Positions 25,927 to 34,730 are shown, counted from the first letter of the stretch. The stretch: 52,905 nucleotides of DNA from Planctomycetia bacterium (GCA_005772955.1 SXID01000159.1:1-52905); one strand, 5' to 3'. Notes: generated from the letters alone by a model not told the origin. Numbers and translations are program-made.

Positions 25927-26634
25927 ATGAACGAGAACTGGCTGATCCTCGAAACGTCCGGCCGCATCGCCCGCGTCGGGCTGGCACGCGGAACCGCAAT
26001 CGTCGCTGCGGTTGAACTCGATTCGTCGCGCCGGCACGCTCGCGAAATGACTTCCACCATCGGCTCGCTGCTGAAAGCCCAGTCGCTAAAGCCAACCGAT
26101 TTGACCGGCGTGATGGTGAGTCGCGGACCGGGAAGTTACACAGGTCTACGCGTGGGCCTCATGACCGCAAAGGCGATCAGCTACGCGACCGACTGCGAAC
26201 TGCGTGCGGTGGACACGTTCGCCGCCATCGCGCACCAGGCACCCACAGAATCGCATCACGTATGGGTGATCGCGGACGCGTTGCAAGGGCACGTCTACGC
26301 ACAGCGGTTCGCATTGCGACACGACGGCTGGCTCCCCGCGAACCCGCTTCAGATTCTTGCTGCAGGGGCGTTCGCCACGAACATGGCGAGCGGCGATCTG
26401 GTGAGCGGGCCGGGCGTGAGCGTTTACAGCTCGCAGATACCGAGCGCGAACCCGTGTGTGCACGAAAGTGATCGCGAGGCACGCGTGGAGAGCGTGTTCG
26501 CGGTCGGGCGAAGACTTTCGCCGCTCACGCGGGGAGAACTGTTCGCACTGGAACCGCTGTACTTGCGTGGGAGTTCGGCGGAGGAAAAAGCGAAAGAGCC
26601 GCGCGTGAATGACCCGCGCGGCCCGGATCAATGA
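25927..26634 (+). CDS. tsaB: tRNA threonylcarbamoyladenosine biosynthesis protein TsaB
   Basis: A 235-residue TsaB of the ASKHA fold: LILETSGRIARVGLARG near the N-terminus, RRHAREMTSTI, and SRGPGSYTGLRVGLMTAKAISYA. With TsaD and TsaE it transfers the threonylcarbamoyl group to tRNA A37. TsaC/Sua5 is at 7943-8914; TsaD and TsaE are not in the window. GGAAGG lies just before the ATG at 25927. The last about 10 codons carry a hairpin that serves as a terminator for the convergent lipoprotein gene. Confidence 0.92.
   Translation: MNENWLILETSGRIARVGLARGTAIVAAVELDSSRRHAREMTSTIGSLLKAQSLKPTDLTGVMVSRGPGSYTGLRVGLMTAKAISYATDCELRAVDTFAAIAHQAPTESHHVWVIADALQGHVYAQRFALRHDGWLPANPLQILAAGAFATNMASGDLVSGPGVSVYSSQIPSANPCVHESDREARVESVFAVGRRLSPLTRGELFALEPLYLRGSSAEEKAKEPRVNDPRGPDQ
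26580..26622 (-). terminator. Intrinsic terminator of the 132-aa lipoprotein, inside tsaB
   Basis: On the minus strand, an 8-bp stem (GCCGCGCG, 26598-26605, with CGCGCGGC, 26615-26622) is followed by a T-rich run (26580-26597). It lies within the tsaB 3' end, 23 nt past the convergent lipoprotein stop. Confidence 0.65.
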
Positions 26635-26644
26635 CAATTGGTTG

Positions 26645-27043
26645 TCAGTTACCCGACTTCGGTAGCGGCATCGGCGAGGGCAGTTCGTGCGACGGGATCA
26701 CCTTCGGGCCGGGCGTGATCGGGATCGGGTACCCGATGGCCGGGTTGCCGATCGGCGGATACCCGGTTGGCGTGACCGAGACGCCCTCGTGGGGCACACC
26801 GCCCTGTCCCACCGGCACGCCCTGCGTTCCGCACCCGTGGCACGGCGGAACGATCGGTCCGACGTGTTCGCCGAGAATCGCACGCCGCGTCTGGATCGGG
26901 TGGAGCACCGGGTGCGCGAGCGGACCGCACGCGTGGCACGGGTGGTTCGCCCGCCAGCGGGCAACAGGGTGAAAGATACACCCCGTCGCGAAGAGTTGAG
27001 AGACCGCGGCCAGTAAGCCGAGGCACAAGAGGCGCTTTTTCAT
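26645..27043 (-). CDS. Small lipoprotein, Gly/Pro-rich
   Basis: A 132-residue protein with a lipoprotein signal (MKKRLLCLGLLAAVSQLFATGC, lipobox FATGC). The mature part has HPCHACGPLAHP and PPCHGCGTQG, two CxxC pairs in His-rich surroundings, then a Gly/Pro/Ile-rich stretch. It could bind metal through the Cys-His clusters. AGGAG lies 8 nt before the ATG. Function unknown. Confidence 0.8.
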   Translation of the reverse strand: MKKRLLCLGLLAAVSQLFATGCIFHPVARWRANHPCHACGPLAHPVLHPIQTRRAILGEHVGPIVPPCHGCGTQGVPVGQGGVPHEGVSVTPTGYPPIGNPAIGYPIPITPGPKVIPSHELPSPMPLPKSGN

Positions 27044-27310
27044 CGTGGTGACTCCTTTAACGCGGCGAGCCGCGGCGTTCCCCTGCCGTCCGGAGAAATA
27101 ATGCGCGGGGACGTGCGTCGTGCAACCACAGAGGGTACAAATTTTGTCGGAGATTGGGGGAGAGACGGAGTGCTGGCGCGACGGGGAAAACAGACACGAT
27201 TGGCGAAAGGAGTGCGGTGGCGACAGATGTGCGGGCTAAACGAATCCCGCGCGGACCGGCGCTTCCTCCGGTCCGCACGGGGCGAACTTTCATTCAAGAT
27301 TTCACACCGA

Positions 27311-27478
27311 CTACGGGTGCAAGCCGGGGACGTAGCCCGGCGGCAGGCCACCCCTGTCGCAGCCTGGTGGCGGGGCGAAACTGCCGGAACGGTTACAGTG
27401 ACGGCGGCACCCACACCCGGACAACGGCAGCATCAGAGTGAAGGCGATCAGCGCCAGGAAGAAACGCTTGGTGTTCAT
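27311..27478 (-). CDS. Very small lipoprotein
   Basis: A 55-residue protein with a lipoprotein signal (MNTKRFFLALIAFTLMLPLSGC, lipobox PLSGC) and a Cys/His/Gly/Pro-rich mature end. GGAG lies 8 nt before the ATG. It resembles the 132-residue lipoprotein to its left in signal and composition; both may be surface attachment or metal-binding proteins. Function unknown. Confidence 0.7.
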   Translation of the reverse strand: MNTKRFFLALIAFTLMLPLSGCGCRRHCNRSGSFAPPPGCDRGGLPPGYVPGLHP

Positions 27479-27745
27479 GGAAGTCGCTCCAGCGTCGGTT
27501 CGGCGGTCCGTGCTCGTGGATAAGGGACGCGGGGCATTCGTCCCGCGAGCCGCGTCTGTGGCACGGCAACGTACTTGACTTCCAAATGTAGCGCCGACTT
27601 GCGTGTCCACAACTCGCCGCTTGAGCAAATCACAGGCGAATTGCGTGGCAAACAGGCGATTGCGCAGGTCGCGCTGGGCTCGCAGGTTTGGGAAACGCGG
27701 CAAGAAGTTGCGGTTGTACCGGTTATACATTCTCGGAGTGAGTGA

Positions 27746-29020
27746 ATGACCGATCCAGACAAGTCTCCGTTCTTCGACGTGCGGATGCGCGGCTTCCGCG
27801 AACGCGCCACCGTGGACGCCGTTCTCGCGCTCCTCGATGCGCGAACCGGTGCGATCTCGGCCGAAGCAGTTTCGTTGTTCGAAGCGGCCGGACGCGTACT
27901 CGCGGAACCGGTCGTCTCGGCGGTCGATGTGCCGGGATTCGCGCGGTCCGCGATGGACGGCTTCGCGGTGCGCGCCGAAGACACCGCCGCGGCGCGCTCA
28001 CTCGCGGTGGTGGGTGAATCGCTCCCGGCGCGGCCCTTTGTCGGCGAGGTGTCTCCCGGGCACGCGGTTCGCATTACCACCGGCGCGCCGATACCGAACG
28101 GAGCCGACACGGTGCTGATGGCCGAGTTCGCGCAGCCCGAACCGGCTGGCTGCGTGTCGGCCCGCGTGCCGGTGACCGCCGGCCAGCACATCGCTCGCAT
28201 CGGTGAAGACGTGACGAAGGGGCGTGAGGTGCTTCCCGCCGGGCGCCGGCTTCGACCGCAGGATGTGGGACTGCTCGCGTCGGTGGGCGTTGCGACGGTG
28301 CGGGTCGTGCGCCGGCCGCGGGTCGCGATCCTCGTGACCGGGAACGAACTGCTCCCACCCGGTGCGATGCCCGAAGGCTTCAAGATCGTGGACAGCAACT
28401 CGCCCATGCTCGCCACGCTCGCACACCGCGACGGTGCGGACGTGTTGTCCGTGCGATACGTTCGCGACGACTACGACGCCGTGCGCGACGCGATTCGCGA
28501 TGCCGCGACCGATGCAGACGTGGTTCTCGTCTCTGGTGGCACGTCAGTCGGCACGGAGGATCACGCTCCGCGAGCTGTGGCCGAACTGGGCGAACTCGCG
28601 GTGCATGGCGTCGCGCTGCGCCCAGCTGCGCCACTCGGAATCGGCTTCCTTGTGTCTCGTTCTCCTGCTCTCCCCCTCTCCCCTTCACCCCTTCTCTTCC
28701 TCCTGCCGGGTAATCCCGCTTCGTGTCTGTGTGCCTACGACCTCTTCGCCGGGCGCGTGGTGCGGCGCCTCGGCGGGCGATTGTGGGAGTTGCCTTACCG
28801 CAAGGAGACGCTGACGCTCGCGGAGCGAATTGCGTCCGCAGTCGGGCGCGTCGATTACGTGCGTGTGAAGCGCGAAGGCAGCGGCGTTGTGCCGGTCGCG
28901 TCCGGCGGCGGGTCGAACCTCAGCAGCACCGTGACTGCCGACGGCTTCGTGCTGGTGCCAGCCGACCGCGACACGCTCGCGTCAGGCGAAATCGTGGACG
29001 TGTGGTTGTACGACGCGTAG
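27746..29020 (+). CDS. moeA: Molybdopterin molybdenumtransferase MoeA, with a polypyrimidine insertion
   Basis: A 424-residue MoeA. Family motifs in order: GFARSAMDGFAVRA, RITTGAPIPNGADTV, ILVTGNELLPPG, SGGTSVGTEDH and LPGNPASCL. It inserts molybdate into molybdopterin to make molybdenum cofactor. Between VALRPAAPLGIG and FLLPGNP, where the family has a short link, residues about 303-318 (LVSRSPALPLSPSPLL) are extra and come from a run of C and T (28651-28700). GGAG lies 7 nt before the ATG. No other moa or moe genes are adjacent. Confidence 0.93.
   Translation: MTDPDKSPFFDVRMRGFRERATVDAVLALLDARTGAISAEAVSLFEAAGRVLAEPVVSAVDVPGFARSAMDGFAVRAEDTAAARSLAVVGESLPARPFVGEVSPGHAVRITTGAPIPNGADTVLMAEFAQPEPAGCVSARVPVTAGQHIARIGEDVTKGREVLPAGRRLRPQDVGLLASVGVATVRVVRRPRVAILVTGNELLPPGAMPEGFKIVDSNSPMLATLAHRDGADVLSVRYVRDDYDAVRDAIRDAATDADVVLVSGGTSVGTEDHAPRAVAELGELAVHGVALRPAAPLGIGFLVSRSPALPLSPSPLLFLLPGNPASCLCAYDLFAGRVVRRLGGRLWELPYRKETLTLAERIASAVGRVDYVRVKREGSGVVPVASGGGSNLSSTVTADGFVLVPADRDTLASGEIVDVWLYDA
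28651..28702. repeat. Polypyrimidine insertion in moeA
   Basis: About 50 nt of almost pure C/T (CTCCCCCTCTCCCC-type) lies within the moeA frame just before LPGNP. It looks like one arm of a CCCTCTCCC palindrome of the type seen whole in the RNase HI gene. Confidence 0.6.
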
Positions 29021-29075
29021 TAGCGGACAGGAGATGGAAAAGACGGGGCAGGCACGGGCACGGACACGGGGCTTA

Positions 29076-29102
29076 GTTTTAGCCCTCGGAGAGGGCTAAA
29101 AC
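29076..29102. repeat. Hairpin downstream of moeA
   Basis: Arms GTTTTAGCCCTC (29076-29087) and GAGGGCTAAAAC (29091-29102) form a perfect 12-bp stem with a 3-nt loop between convergent moeA and the TIM-barrel gene. No clear T-run follows on either strand, so it may be a repeat rather than a terminator; a similar TTTCAGCCCC-type element is at 47893-47918. Confidence 0.75.
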
Positions 29103-29128
29103 CAAGACGCGAACTCCTCCCTGTCTTT

Positions 29129-30046
29129 TCACTTCACGGTCTGCAACCCGGCGATCACCACTTCGAGGAACTCTTTCGCGCGCTTCGCGAGCGCGTCCAC
29201 GCCTTCGGGTTTCTCCGGGCGCGGCACCAGCGGCGCGAAGATGTTCTCGCACGCCAGCGGCATCGCGCGGCCCGTGAACGCGACTGGGTGCAGCAGTTTG
29301 TAATGGTCGATCTCTCCGAAGCCCGGGCCACAGTCCTCGTCCTTCGGCCAGTTGCGGTGATCCTTGATGCAGAAGCTCCACACCTCGGCCGCGCACGCCT
29401 TGATGTCGGGAATCGGATCCTTGTCGAGGTAGTCGAGCACGTTCCCCGCGTCGTAGTTCACCTTCACGTTCGGGTGGTTCACCTCCTTGGTGATCGCGGC
29501 ACACGCCTCGCCGCTGCCGGTTTCGCCGCCGTGCTGCTTCACGACGAGCATCACGTTGTTATCCTTTGCGATCGGTCCGAGCTGTTTGAACCGCTCGACC
29601 CACAGTTTGTGGTTGCCGCCTTTCGTGTGACCAAACGTGAGCACCTGCGGCACACCGGCGGCACCAGCTTGCTTCAATCGCTGTGTGAGTACCTCCAGGC
29701 CATCTTTCGCTTCGGGATAGATGCCGCTGAACATCATCACCGGTTCGAGGCCCATGTCGCGGCACTTCTTCGCCAACTCCTTTGCTTTCTCCGGCGGCGC
29801 GTCTCGCGCAATCACCGGCACATCCTTGCCGTCTTCCTTGTGCGAGGTGCCCCACGCGACGAACGTGTAGCCAGCGCCCTTGAGACCTTCTAACGCGCGA
29901 GCCAGCGGGAATCGCGAGTATGGCAGCGTCATACACGCGATCTGGAACTTCGTGAGCGCCTTGTCGTCGGCTCTGGCGAACCCCGGCCGCAAGGTCGGGG
30001 GTATCAGCGCCGCGCTCGCGACGCCGAGGAACGTGCGTCGGTTCAT
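29129..30046 (-). CDS. Exported sugar phosphate isomerase/epimerase-like TIM-barrel protein
   Basis: A 305-residue protein with a Tat-like signal (MNRRTFLGVASAALIPP) and an AP-endonuclease-2/xylose-isomerase-like barrel (FQIACMTLPYSRFPLARALEGLKGAGYTFVAWGTS, NVKVNYDAGNVLDYLDKDP, GEIDHYKLL). The family includes sugar isomerases, epimerases and inositol enzymes using divalent metals. The export signal and absence of sugar-metabolism neighbours leave the substrate unknown. GGAG lies 8 nt before the ATG. Confidence 0.88.
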   Translation of the reverse strand: MNRRTFLGVASAALIPPTLRPGFARADDKALTKFQIACMTLPYSRFPLARALEGLKGAGYTFVAWGTSHKEDGKDVPVIARDAPPEKAKELAKKCRDMGLEPVMMFSGIYPEAKDGLEVLTQRLKQAGAAGVPQVLTFGHTKGGNHKLWVERFKQLGPIAKDNNVMLVVKQHGGETGSGEACAAITKEVNHPNVKVNYDAGNVLDYLDKDPIPDIKACAAEVWSFCIKDHRNWPKDEDCGPGFGEIDHYKLLHPVAFTGRAMPLACENIFAPLVPRPEKPEGVDALAKRAKEFLEVVIAGLQTVK

Positions 30047-30601
30047 ATTGGCATCTCCAATGGGAAGAAGTTACGAACCCGATTGTACAGCCCTGTTAGC
30101 GCCGGGTGCGCTGCGCATTCGCGGGGTAACGTGTTCCCGCCACTTTACACAATGAGTGTCGGCACATGAAAACAGTGTCCATTCGGGGCGGGGGTTTTGA
30201 TGCGCCCAGCATAACCGAGCGAAACCACGAAATCCTTGTAATCTCGCGCGTTGACGCGCTCCACAACGGTGTCCTAAAGACTCGTATCTGAAACGCACGC
30301 CGCGTTCCGATCGGCCCTCCCCGATCAACCGGCAAGCGGGTGCCAGCAAGACACCAGCCGAACCCGCGAGGCACCCGGTTCCCTTCCGTCCGGTCGCCTG
30401 GCTCATCTCGGCCCACTCTCGGATCGGTCCGGTTCCACCCGACTCGCACTTGGTGGCTCTGGCCGAACTCGTCCCGCGGTCGTGACGCCGCCAGGACCGC
30501 TTACCGCACCACCAACTGGACCCTCCGCTGCAGTCGGTTGTACCGGCGCGGGCGCTCATGCGCTCGCGCCGTGGGCCCCGCACGGACTTGAGGCAACACG
30601 C
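30047..30601. other. Gene-poor region upstream of the metalloprotease-like gene
   Basis: This 555-nt stretch holds no convincing gene on either strand. A GC hairpin (30545-30570, arms GGCGCGGGCGC and GCGCTCGCGCC with one mismatch) lies 31 nt before the start codon of the next gene and may be a 5'-UTR element. Nothing else is recognised. Confidence 0.5.
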
Positions 30602-32518
30602 ATGTTCAAGTGGCTGAACCGCACCTCCTCGGTGAAGACCCAACGCCCCGTTCTTCGGCTCGAAAGTCTCGAAGCCCGCGAAGTGCCCGCGGTTCTGATC
30701 CAACTGGACTACTCTCGCGATGTCGGTGGGTTTTTCAACAACGCCGAGGCCCGCGCAATCATGGAACGCGTGGCGAGCGAACTGGGCGGGAGCCTGCGTA
30801 CGAACCTCGCAGCCATCTCTCCGGCTGGCGGGAACACCTGGACCGCGACGTTCTTCGACCCAGCCACTGGCGGTCCGGCCAGCGTGGCGAACCTGGCGGT
30901 CGGCGCGAACACGCTTCGCATCTACGTTGGTGCACGCGCCCTCCCCGGTTCAACGGCCGGGCTTGGCGGGTTCGGCGGATACAGCATCTCCGGCACGCAG
31001 GCGTGGCTCAACACGGTCCAGTCTCGCGGCCACACCGGGTTCGCGCCTTGGGGCGGGAGCATCACCTTCGATAACACACAGAACTGGCACTTTGGCCAGA
31101 CGACAGACGGGCTGGACACGACCGAACTCGACTTCTACTCGGTCGCGACGCACGAACTCGGTCACGTGCTCGGAATCGGCACCGCGTCCCAGTGGACGAG
31201 CCAGGTCCAGGGCGGGCACTTCCGTGGGGCGAACGCTCAGGGGGTGTACGGCGGAGCGGTGCCGATCAACTCAGACGGGTCGCACTGGGCCGACGGGCTG
31301 ACGATTGGTGGTCGTAGCGTGAGCCTCGACCCGTCGCTGAACTACGGGACGCGGGTGAACTGGTCGGCGCTGGATGTGGCCGCGTTGCGGGATTTCGGCT
31401 GGGCAGCGAGCGAACTCGTGAGCGCGACCGTGAACGATGGAACCCCGACCACAACTGCGACCCCAGACTTCACTCAGATTTCGGGACCGGGAACCCAACT
31501 TCTTGCGTTCACCGGGAATACGGACGGCACCGTATCGCTGTTCACCGTCTCCGACGGCGTGCTGACCGACACCGGGCGCCGGCTCATCCCGTTCGCCGGT
31601 TACCGCGGCGCTCTCCGGGTCGCGAGTGGTGACTTCAACGGGGACGGCGTTACCGATTACGCATTCACCACCGGTGCCGGCCCGCAAGCCGTGGTTCAAC
31701 TGATGGACGGGCGCGACGGCTCGATCTTGGTGAACCAGACGGTGATCTTCCGGGGGTTCACCGGTGGGCTGTTCCTCGCGGCCGCGGACATCGACCACGA
31801 CGGCCGTTCAGAACTGGTCGTCTCGGCCGACGCGGGCGCGGGTCCACACATCCAGACGTTCCACGTGGTCGGCGGCGGGTTGCAACTGCAGTCGAGTTTC
31901 TTCGCGTTCGACAACCCGGCATTCCGGGGCGGTGCCCGCGTCGCGGCCGGTGACCTCAACCGGGACGGGTTCGCGGATGTGGTCGTCACGACCGGCGGAC
32001 AGGCCGAGGGACGGGTCGCGGTGTACAGCGGGGCCGACCTGCGCAACGGGATCGCCACACGGTTGACGCCCGACTTCATCGCGTTCGCGGGTCTGTGGTC
32101 GGGTTTGAATGCCGCCGTGGGCGACATGGACGGCGACGGGTTCGCGGAACTGGCGATCAGCCCAGACCGCGGCGGTCCGGCGCACGTGAAAGTGTGGTCC
32201 GGTGCGACCCTGAGCAACAACCCCGGCGCGCAGGCGAGCAACCTCGGGCTTGTCGGTAGTTTCTATGCGTTCACGCCGACCGACCCGAGCGGTGCGCGGC
32301 TGGCGCTCCGCGACACGAATGGCGACGGCCGCGCTGAACTCGTCGCGGCGAGTGCAAACCGGACCAACTCGTTCGCCCGCGTGTTCACGTTCGAGCAGGT
32401 GAGCACGGGTGGGGCGAACGCTCCTTCCACGCTGCCGTTCGGCACGCCGGTCACCTACGACGGTCTCTATGCCGGGCTGCACGCCGACGAACTGATCACG
32501 GTAATCCCGATCGGGTGA
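30602..32518 (+). CDS. Surface protein with matrixin-like metalloprotease and FG-GAP repeats
   Basis: A 638-residue protein. Residues 19-31 (RLESLEAREVPAV) are the planctomycete N-terminal segment found on many large exported proteins. Residues about 30-290 are a metzincin-like domain with HELGH at 184-188 followed by VLGIG. The third metal ligand (HExxHxxGxxH) would be residue 194, which is Thr rather than His. Residues about 320-630 contain FG-GAP/VCBS-like repeats (DFNGDGVTDYAF, DIDHDGRSELVVS, DLNRDGFADVVVT, DMDGDGFAELAIS, DTNGDGRAELVAA) whose Asp-rich loops bind calcium. It is probably an extracellular enzyme or adhesion protein. Confidence 0.85.
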   Translation: MFKWLNRTSSVKTQRPVLRLESLEAREVPAVLIQLDYSRDVGGFFNNAEARAIMERVASELGGSLRTNLAAISPAGGNTWTATFFDPATGGPASVANLAVGANTLRIYVGARALPGSTAGLGGFGGYSISGTQAWLNTVQSRGHTGFAPWGGSITFDNTQNWHFGQTTDGLDTTELDFYSVATHELGHVLGIGTASQWTSQVQGGHFRGANAQGVYGGAVPINSDGSHWADGLTIGGRSVSLDPSLNYGTRVNWSALDVAALRDFGWAASELVSATVNDGTPTTTATPDFTQISGPGTQLLAFTGNTDGTVSLFTVSDGVLTDTGRRLIPFAGYRGALRVASGDFNGDGVTDYAFTTGAGPQAVVQLMDGRDGSILVNQTVIFRGFTGGLFLAAADIDHDGRSELVVSADAGAGPHIQTFHVVGGGLQLQSSFFAFDNPAFRGGARVAAGDLNRDGFADVVVTTGGQAEGRVAVYSGADLRNGIATRLTPDFIAFAGLWSGLNAAVGDMDGDGFAELAISPDRGGPAHVKVWSGATLSNNPGAQASNLGLVGSFYAFTPTDPSGARLALRDTNGDGRAELVAASANRTNSFARVFTFEQVSTGGANAPSTLPFGTPVTYDGLYAGLHADELITVIPIG

Positions 32519-32524
32519 TCGAGC

Positions 32525-32616
32525 GAAGGCGAGCGGGGGGCGTAAGCCCCCTGATGGTGTCGTGGTGTGTGTCGTTCGTCGAAGCATCAGGGGGCTTACG
32601 CCCCCCGCTCGCCTTC
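32525..32616. repeat. Perfect 32-bp inverted repeat overlapping the desaturase stop
   Basis: Arms 32525-32556 and 32585-32616 are exact reverse complements with a 28-nt loop. The core GGGGGCTTACGCCCC matches the element at 18829-18918. The right arm supplies the TAA stop (32596-32598) and the last seven codons of the desaturase. The left arm starts 6 nt after the stop of the surface-protein gene, so the palindrome sits between two convergent genes. Confidence 0.95.
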
Positions 32617-33555
32617 TGGGGACGCGCCTCCGGCGATGTGCTTGGGCACCTTCACGGGCGCCACGTCCCACGCAAGGCCCACCAGTTGCAGCGCGCGAAC
32701 GAACGTGAACGTCAGGTCAATCTCCCACCACCGGTGACCCTGCGAACACGCACGCGGCGCCGCGTGGTGGTTGTTGTGCCACCCCTCGCCGTTGGTCAGT
32801 ATCGCAACGACCACGTTGTTCCGGCTGCCATCATTGGTGCCGTAGTTGCGGTAGCCCCAGCGGTGCGCCGCGGAGTTCACCAGCCACGTGATGTGCCACA
32901 CGTACACCGTTCGCACGATCACCGCCCACAGGAACCACTGCACCCCGAACTGCACCGCGGCGTCCGTCGTGTCGAAGAACAGGAAACCGGCACCGAAGCC
33001 CAACCCTGTTATCGCCACCACGTGAGCCAGCCACACCAGCAGCCACTTCTCGCCGCGATGCAGCCATCGCAGGAACTTGTCGCCCATCAGATCGGGGACG
33101 TACTTCGCGTAGGTGTCGAGCCGCTGACGCCGCTCGTCGGCGGTGTAGATCCACTCCATGTGACCCCAGTAGAAGTGATCCTTCGGGCTGTGTGGATCGC
33201 CTTCCTCGTCGCTGTGCTGATGGTGCATCCGGTGCGTGCAGACCCACCACAAGGGCGAACCTTCCATACTGCACACGCCGAACAGCACCCACAGACGTTC
33301 GAGGAGCCTCGGGAACTTCGCGGCCGTGTGCGTCAGCATCCGGTGATAGCCGAGGTTGATGCCGAGCGAGCCGAAGATGAAGTTCCCGACGATCAGCACC
33401 GCGATGCCCCACCACGCGAACGTGTACGGCAGGAACGCGAGCGGTACGAGCAGGTGAACGCTCACAATGGCCGCGAAGAACCAGAACACCCGCCGCTTGC
33501 GGGCCGCTTGCGGCTTCGCAGTTTCGACAGGGGTGGGTGCGGGAACTGAACTCAC
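32596..33555 (-). CDS. Membrane fatty-acid desaturase (acyl-CoA delta-9 type)
   Basis: A 319-residue protein with four membrane segments and the three His boxes of the delta-9 desaturase family: H71-RMLTH, H108-RMHH and H260-NNHH. It introduces a double bond into a saturated acyl chain using a di-iron centre. The GTG start at 33555 is chosen because GAGGA lies 8 nt upstream and no ATG fits. The last residues (PEGERGA) and the stop come from the palindrome at 32585-32616, so the natural C-terminus has been replaced. Confidence 0.92.
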   Translation of the reverse strand: MSSVPAPTPVETAKPQAARKRRVFWFFAAIVSVHLLVPLAFLPYTFAWWGIAVLIVGNFIFGSLGINLGYHRMLTHTAAKFPRLLERLWVLFGVCSMEGSPLWWVCTHRMHHQHSDEEGDPHSPKDHFYWGHMEWIYTADERRQRLDTYAKYVPDLMGDKFLRWLHRGEKWLLVWLAHVVAITGLGFGAGFLFFDTTDAAVQFGVQWFLWAVIVRTVYVWHITWLVNSAAHRWGYRNYGTNDGSRNNVVVAILTNGEGWHNNHHAAPRACSQGHRWWEIDLTFTFVRALQLVGLAWDVAPVKVPKHIAGGASPEGERGA

Positions 33556-33671
33556 GTAAGTATTCCTCGAAGGCAAGAAACCGATGGTTGCGAATCGCGG
33601 TGTGTTGATAAAGAATAACACTCGCGCGGGATTCCGTCCGCGTGAATCCCCGGCCGGAACTGGAACACACC

Positions 33672-34442
33672 ATGCCGTACAGCCCGATGGAACTGATGAT
33701 TTGTTGCGCAGCGCGCGAACTCGACGACGGCAAAACCGTGGCGGTCGGGACCGGGCTCCCATGCGCCGCGGCCATGCTCGCACAGCGGACGCACGCCCCG
33801 AATCTGATCATCATGTTCGAGGCCGGCGGCATCGCTCCGCTCTTACCCACGATGCCGGTGAGCGTCGGCGACAGCACCACGTTCCACAAGGCCGTGCTCG
33901 CGACCTCGATGGCCGACGTGATGCAGTTCTGCCAGCGCGGAATGGTGGACTACACGTTCCTCAGCGGCGCGCAGATCGATCCTTACGGCAACTTGAACTC
34001 CACCGTGATCGGGCCGCACGACAAACCGAAAGTGCGGCTCCCCGGCAGCGGCGGCGCGAACGACCTCGCGTCGTTCTGCTGGAAAACGCTGATCGTGATG
34101 AAGCACGACGCGAAGAAGTTTGTGGAGAAGCTCGACTTCCTCACCACGCCGGGCTACCTGACCGGTCCCGGTGCGCGCGAAGCTGCGGGTTTGCCGGCGC
34201 ACACCGGTCCGCACCGCGTCATCACCGACCTGTGCGTGTTCGACTTCGCTTCGGACACGAAGCGGATGCGTGTGAAAAGCATTCACCCCGGCAAGACGCT
34301 GGAACAGGTGCGAGCCGCGACCGGCTTCGCGCTGGAGGCAGGCGACCCGCTCGGCACCACCGTCGAACCGAACGACGAGCAGTTACGGATATTGCGAACA
34401 GAGGTCGATCCAGGGCGTTACATCCTGGGCCGTGCGGGATAA
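33672..34442 (+). CDS. CoA-transferase family I subunit B
   Basis: A 256-residue protein of the glutaconate/3-oxoacid CoA-transferase beta-subunit type: DGKTVAVGTGLPCAAAMLAQ near the N-terminus, YTFLSGAQIDPYGNLNSTVIG, and LPGSGGANDLASF. Family I enzymes move CoA between carboxylates and need an alpha subunit. No alpha subunit is adjacent, so its partner must be elsewhere or this one works alone. The ATG at 33672 is preferred over a codon 30 nt upstream because conservation begins there. Confidence 0.85.
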   Translation: MPYSPMELMICCAARELDDGKTVAVGTGLPCAAAMLAQRTHAPNLIIMFEAGGIAPLLPTMPVSVGDSTTFHKAVLATSMADVMQFCQRGMVDYTFLSGAQIDPYGNLNSTVIGPHDKPKVRLPGSGGANDLASFCWKTLIVMKHDAKKFVEKLDFLTTPGYLTGPGAREAAGLPAHTGPHRVITDLCVFDFASDTKRMRVKSIHPGKTLEQVRAATGFALEAGDPLGTTVEPNDEQLRILRTEVDPGRYILGRAG

Positions 34443-34549
34443 GTGCGGGTGGCCGTTTAGCCGCGACCCGGAGTCCGCGGAGGCGAGCGTGGCACCGTCG
34501 CGGTTGCCTCCCAGTTGGAGTTTGTGCAGACGTTCGAGATTTGGCAGCC

Positions 34550-34696
34550 TCATCGGCAGCGGGCGCACGGAAGCCGGATGAACTCCGCCCACTCGCCCTG
34601 TCCGTTCTTGTCGAGCCAGTTGGCGAACACGAGGCGAAATGTGTCCTCATCCGGGTTGGCGAGGATCGCCGCGAGTAGGGCGGCTTCCTCGTTCAT
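34550..34696 (-). CDS. Minimal TIGR02996 repeat-companion domain protein
   Basis: A 48-residue reading frame (MNEEAALLAAILANP, then DEDTFRLVFANWLDKNGQGEWAEFIRL) matching the TIGR02996 domain that normally heads LRR-type planctomycete proteins. Here it stands alone and ends soon after the domain. It may be a remnant of a longer gene or a genuine mini-protein. Confidence 0.6.
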   Translation of the reverse strand: MNEEAALLAAILANPDEDTFRLVFANWLDKNGQGEWAEFIRLPCARCR

Positions 34697-34730
34697 ACCC
34701 GCATTGGACCGCCGTGTCTCGCGACCTGGG

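Noticed and set aside
30071-30591. Possible small genes upstream of the metalloprotease-like gene
   Set aside because: Open frames on both strands are Arg/Ser/Pro-rich without ribosome-binding sites or similarity; treated as untranslated.
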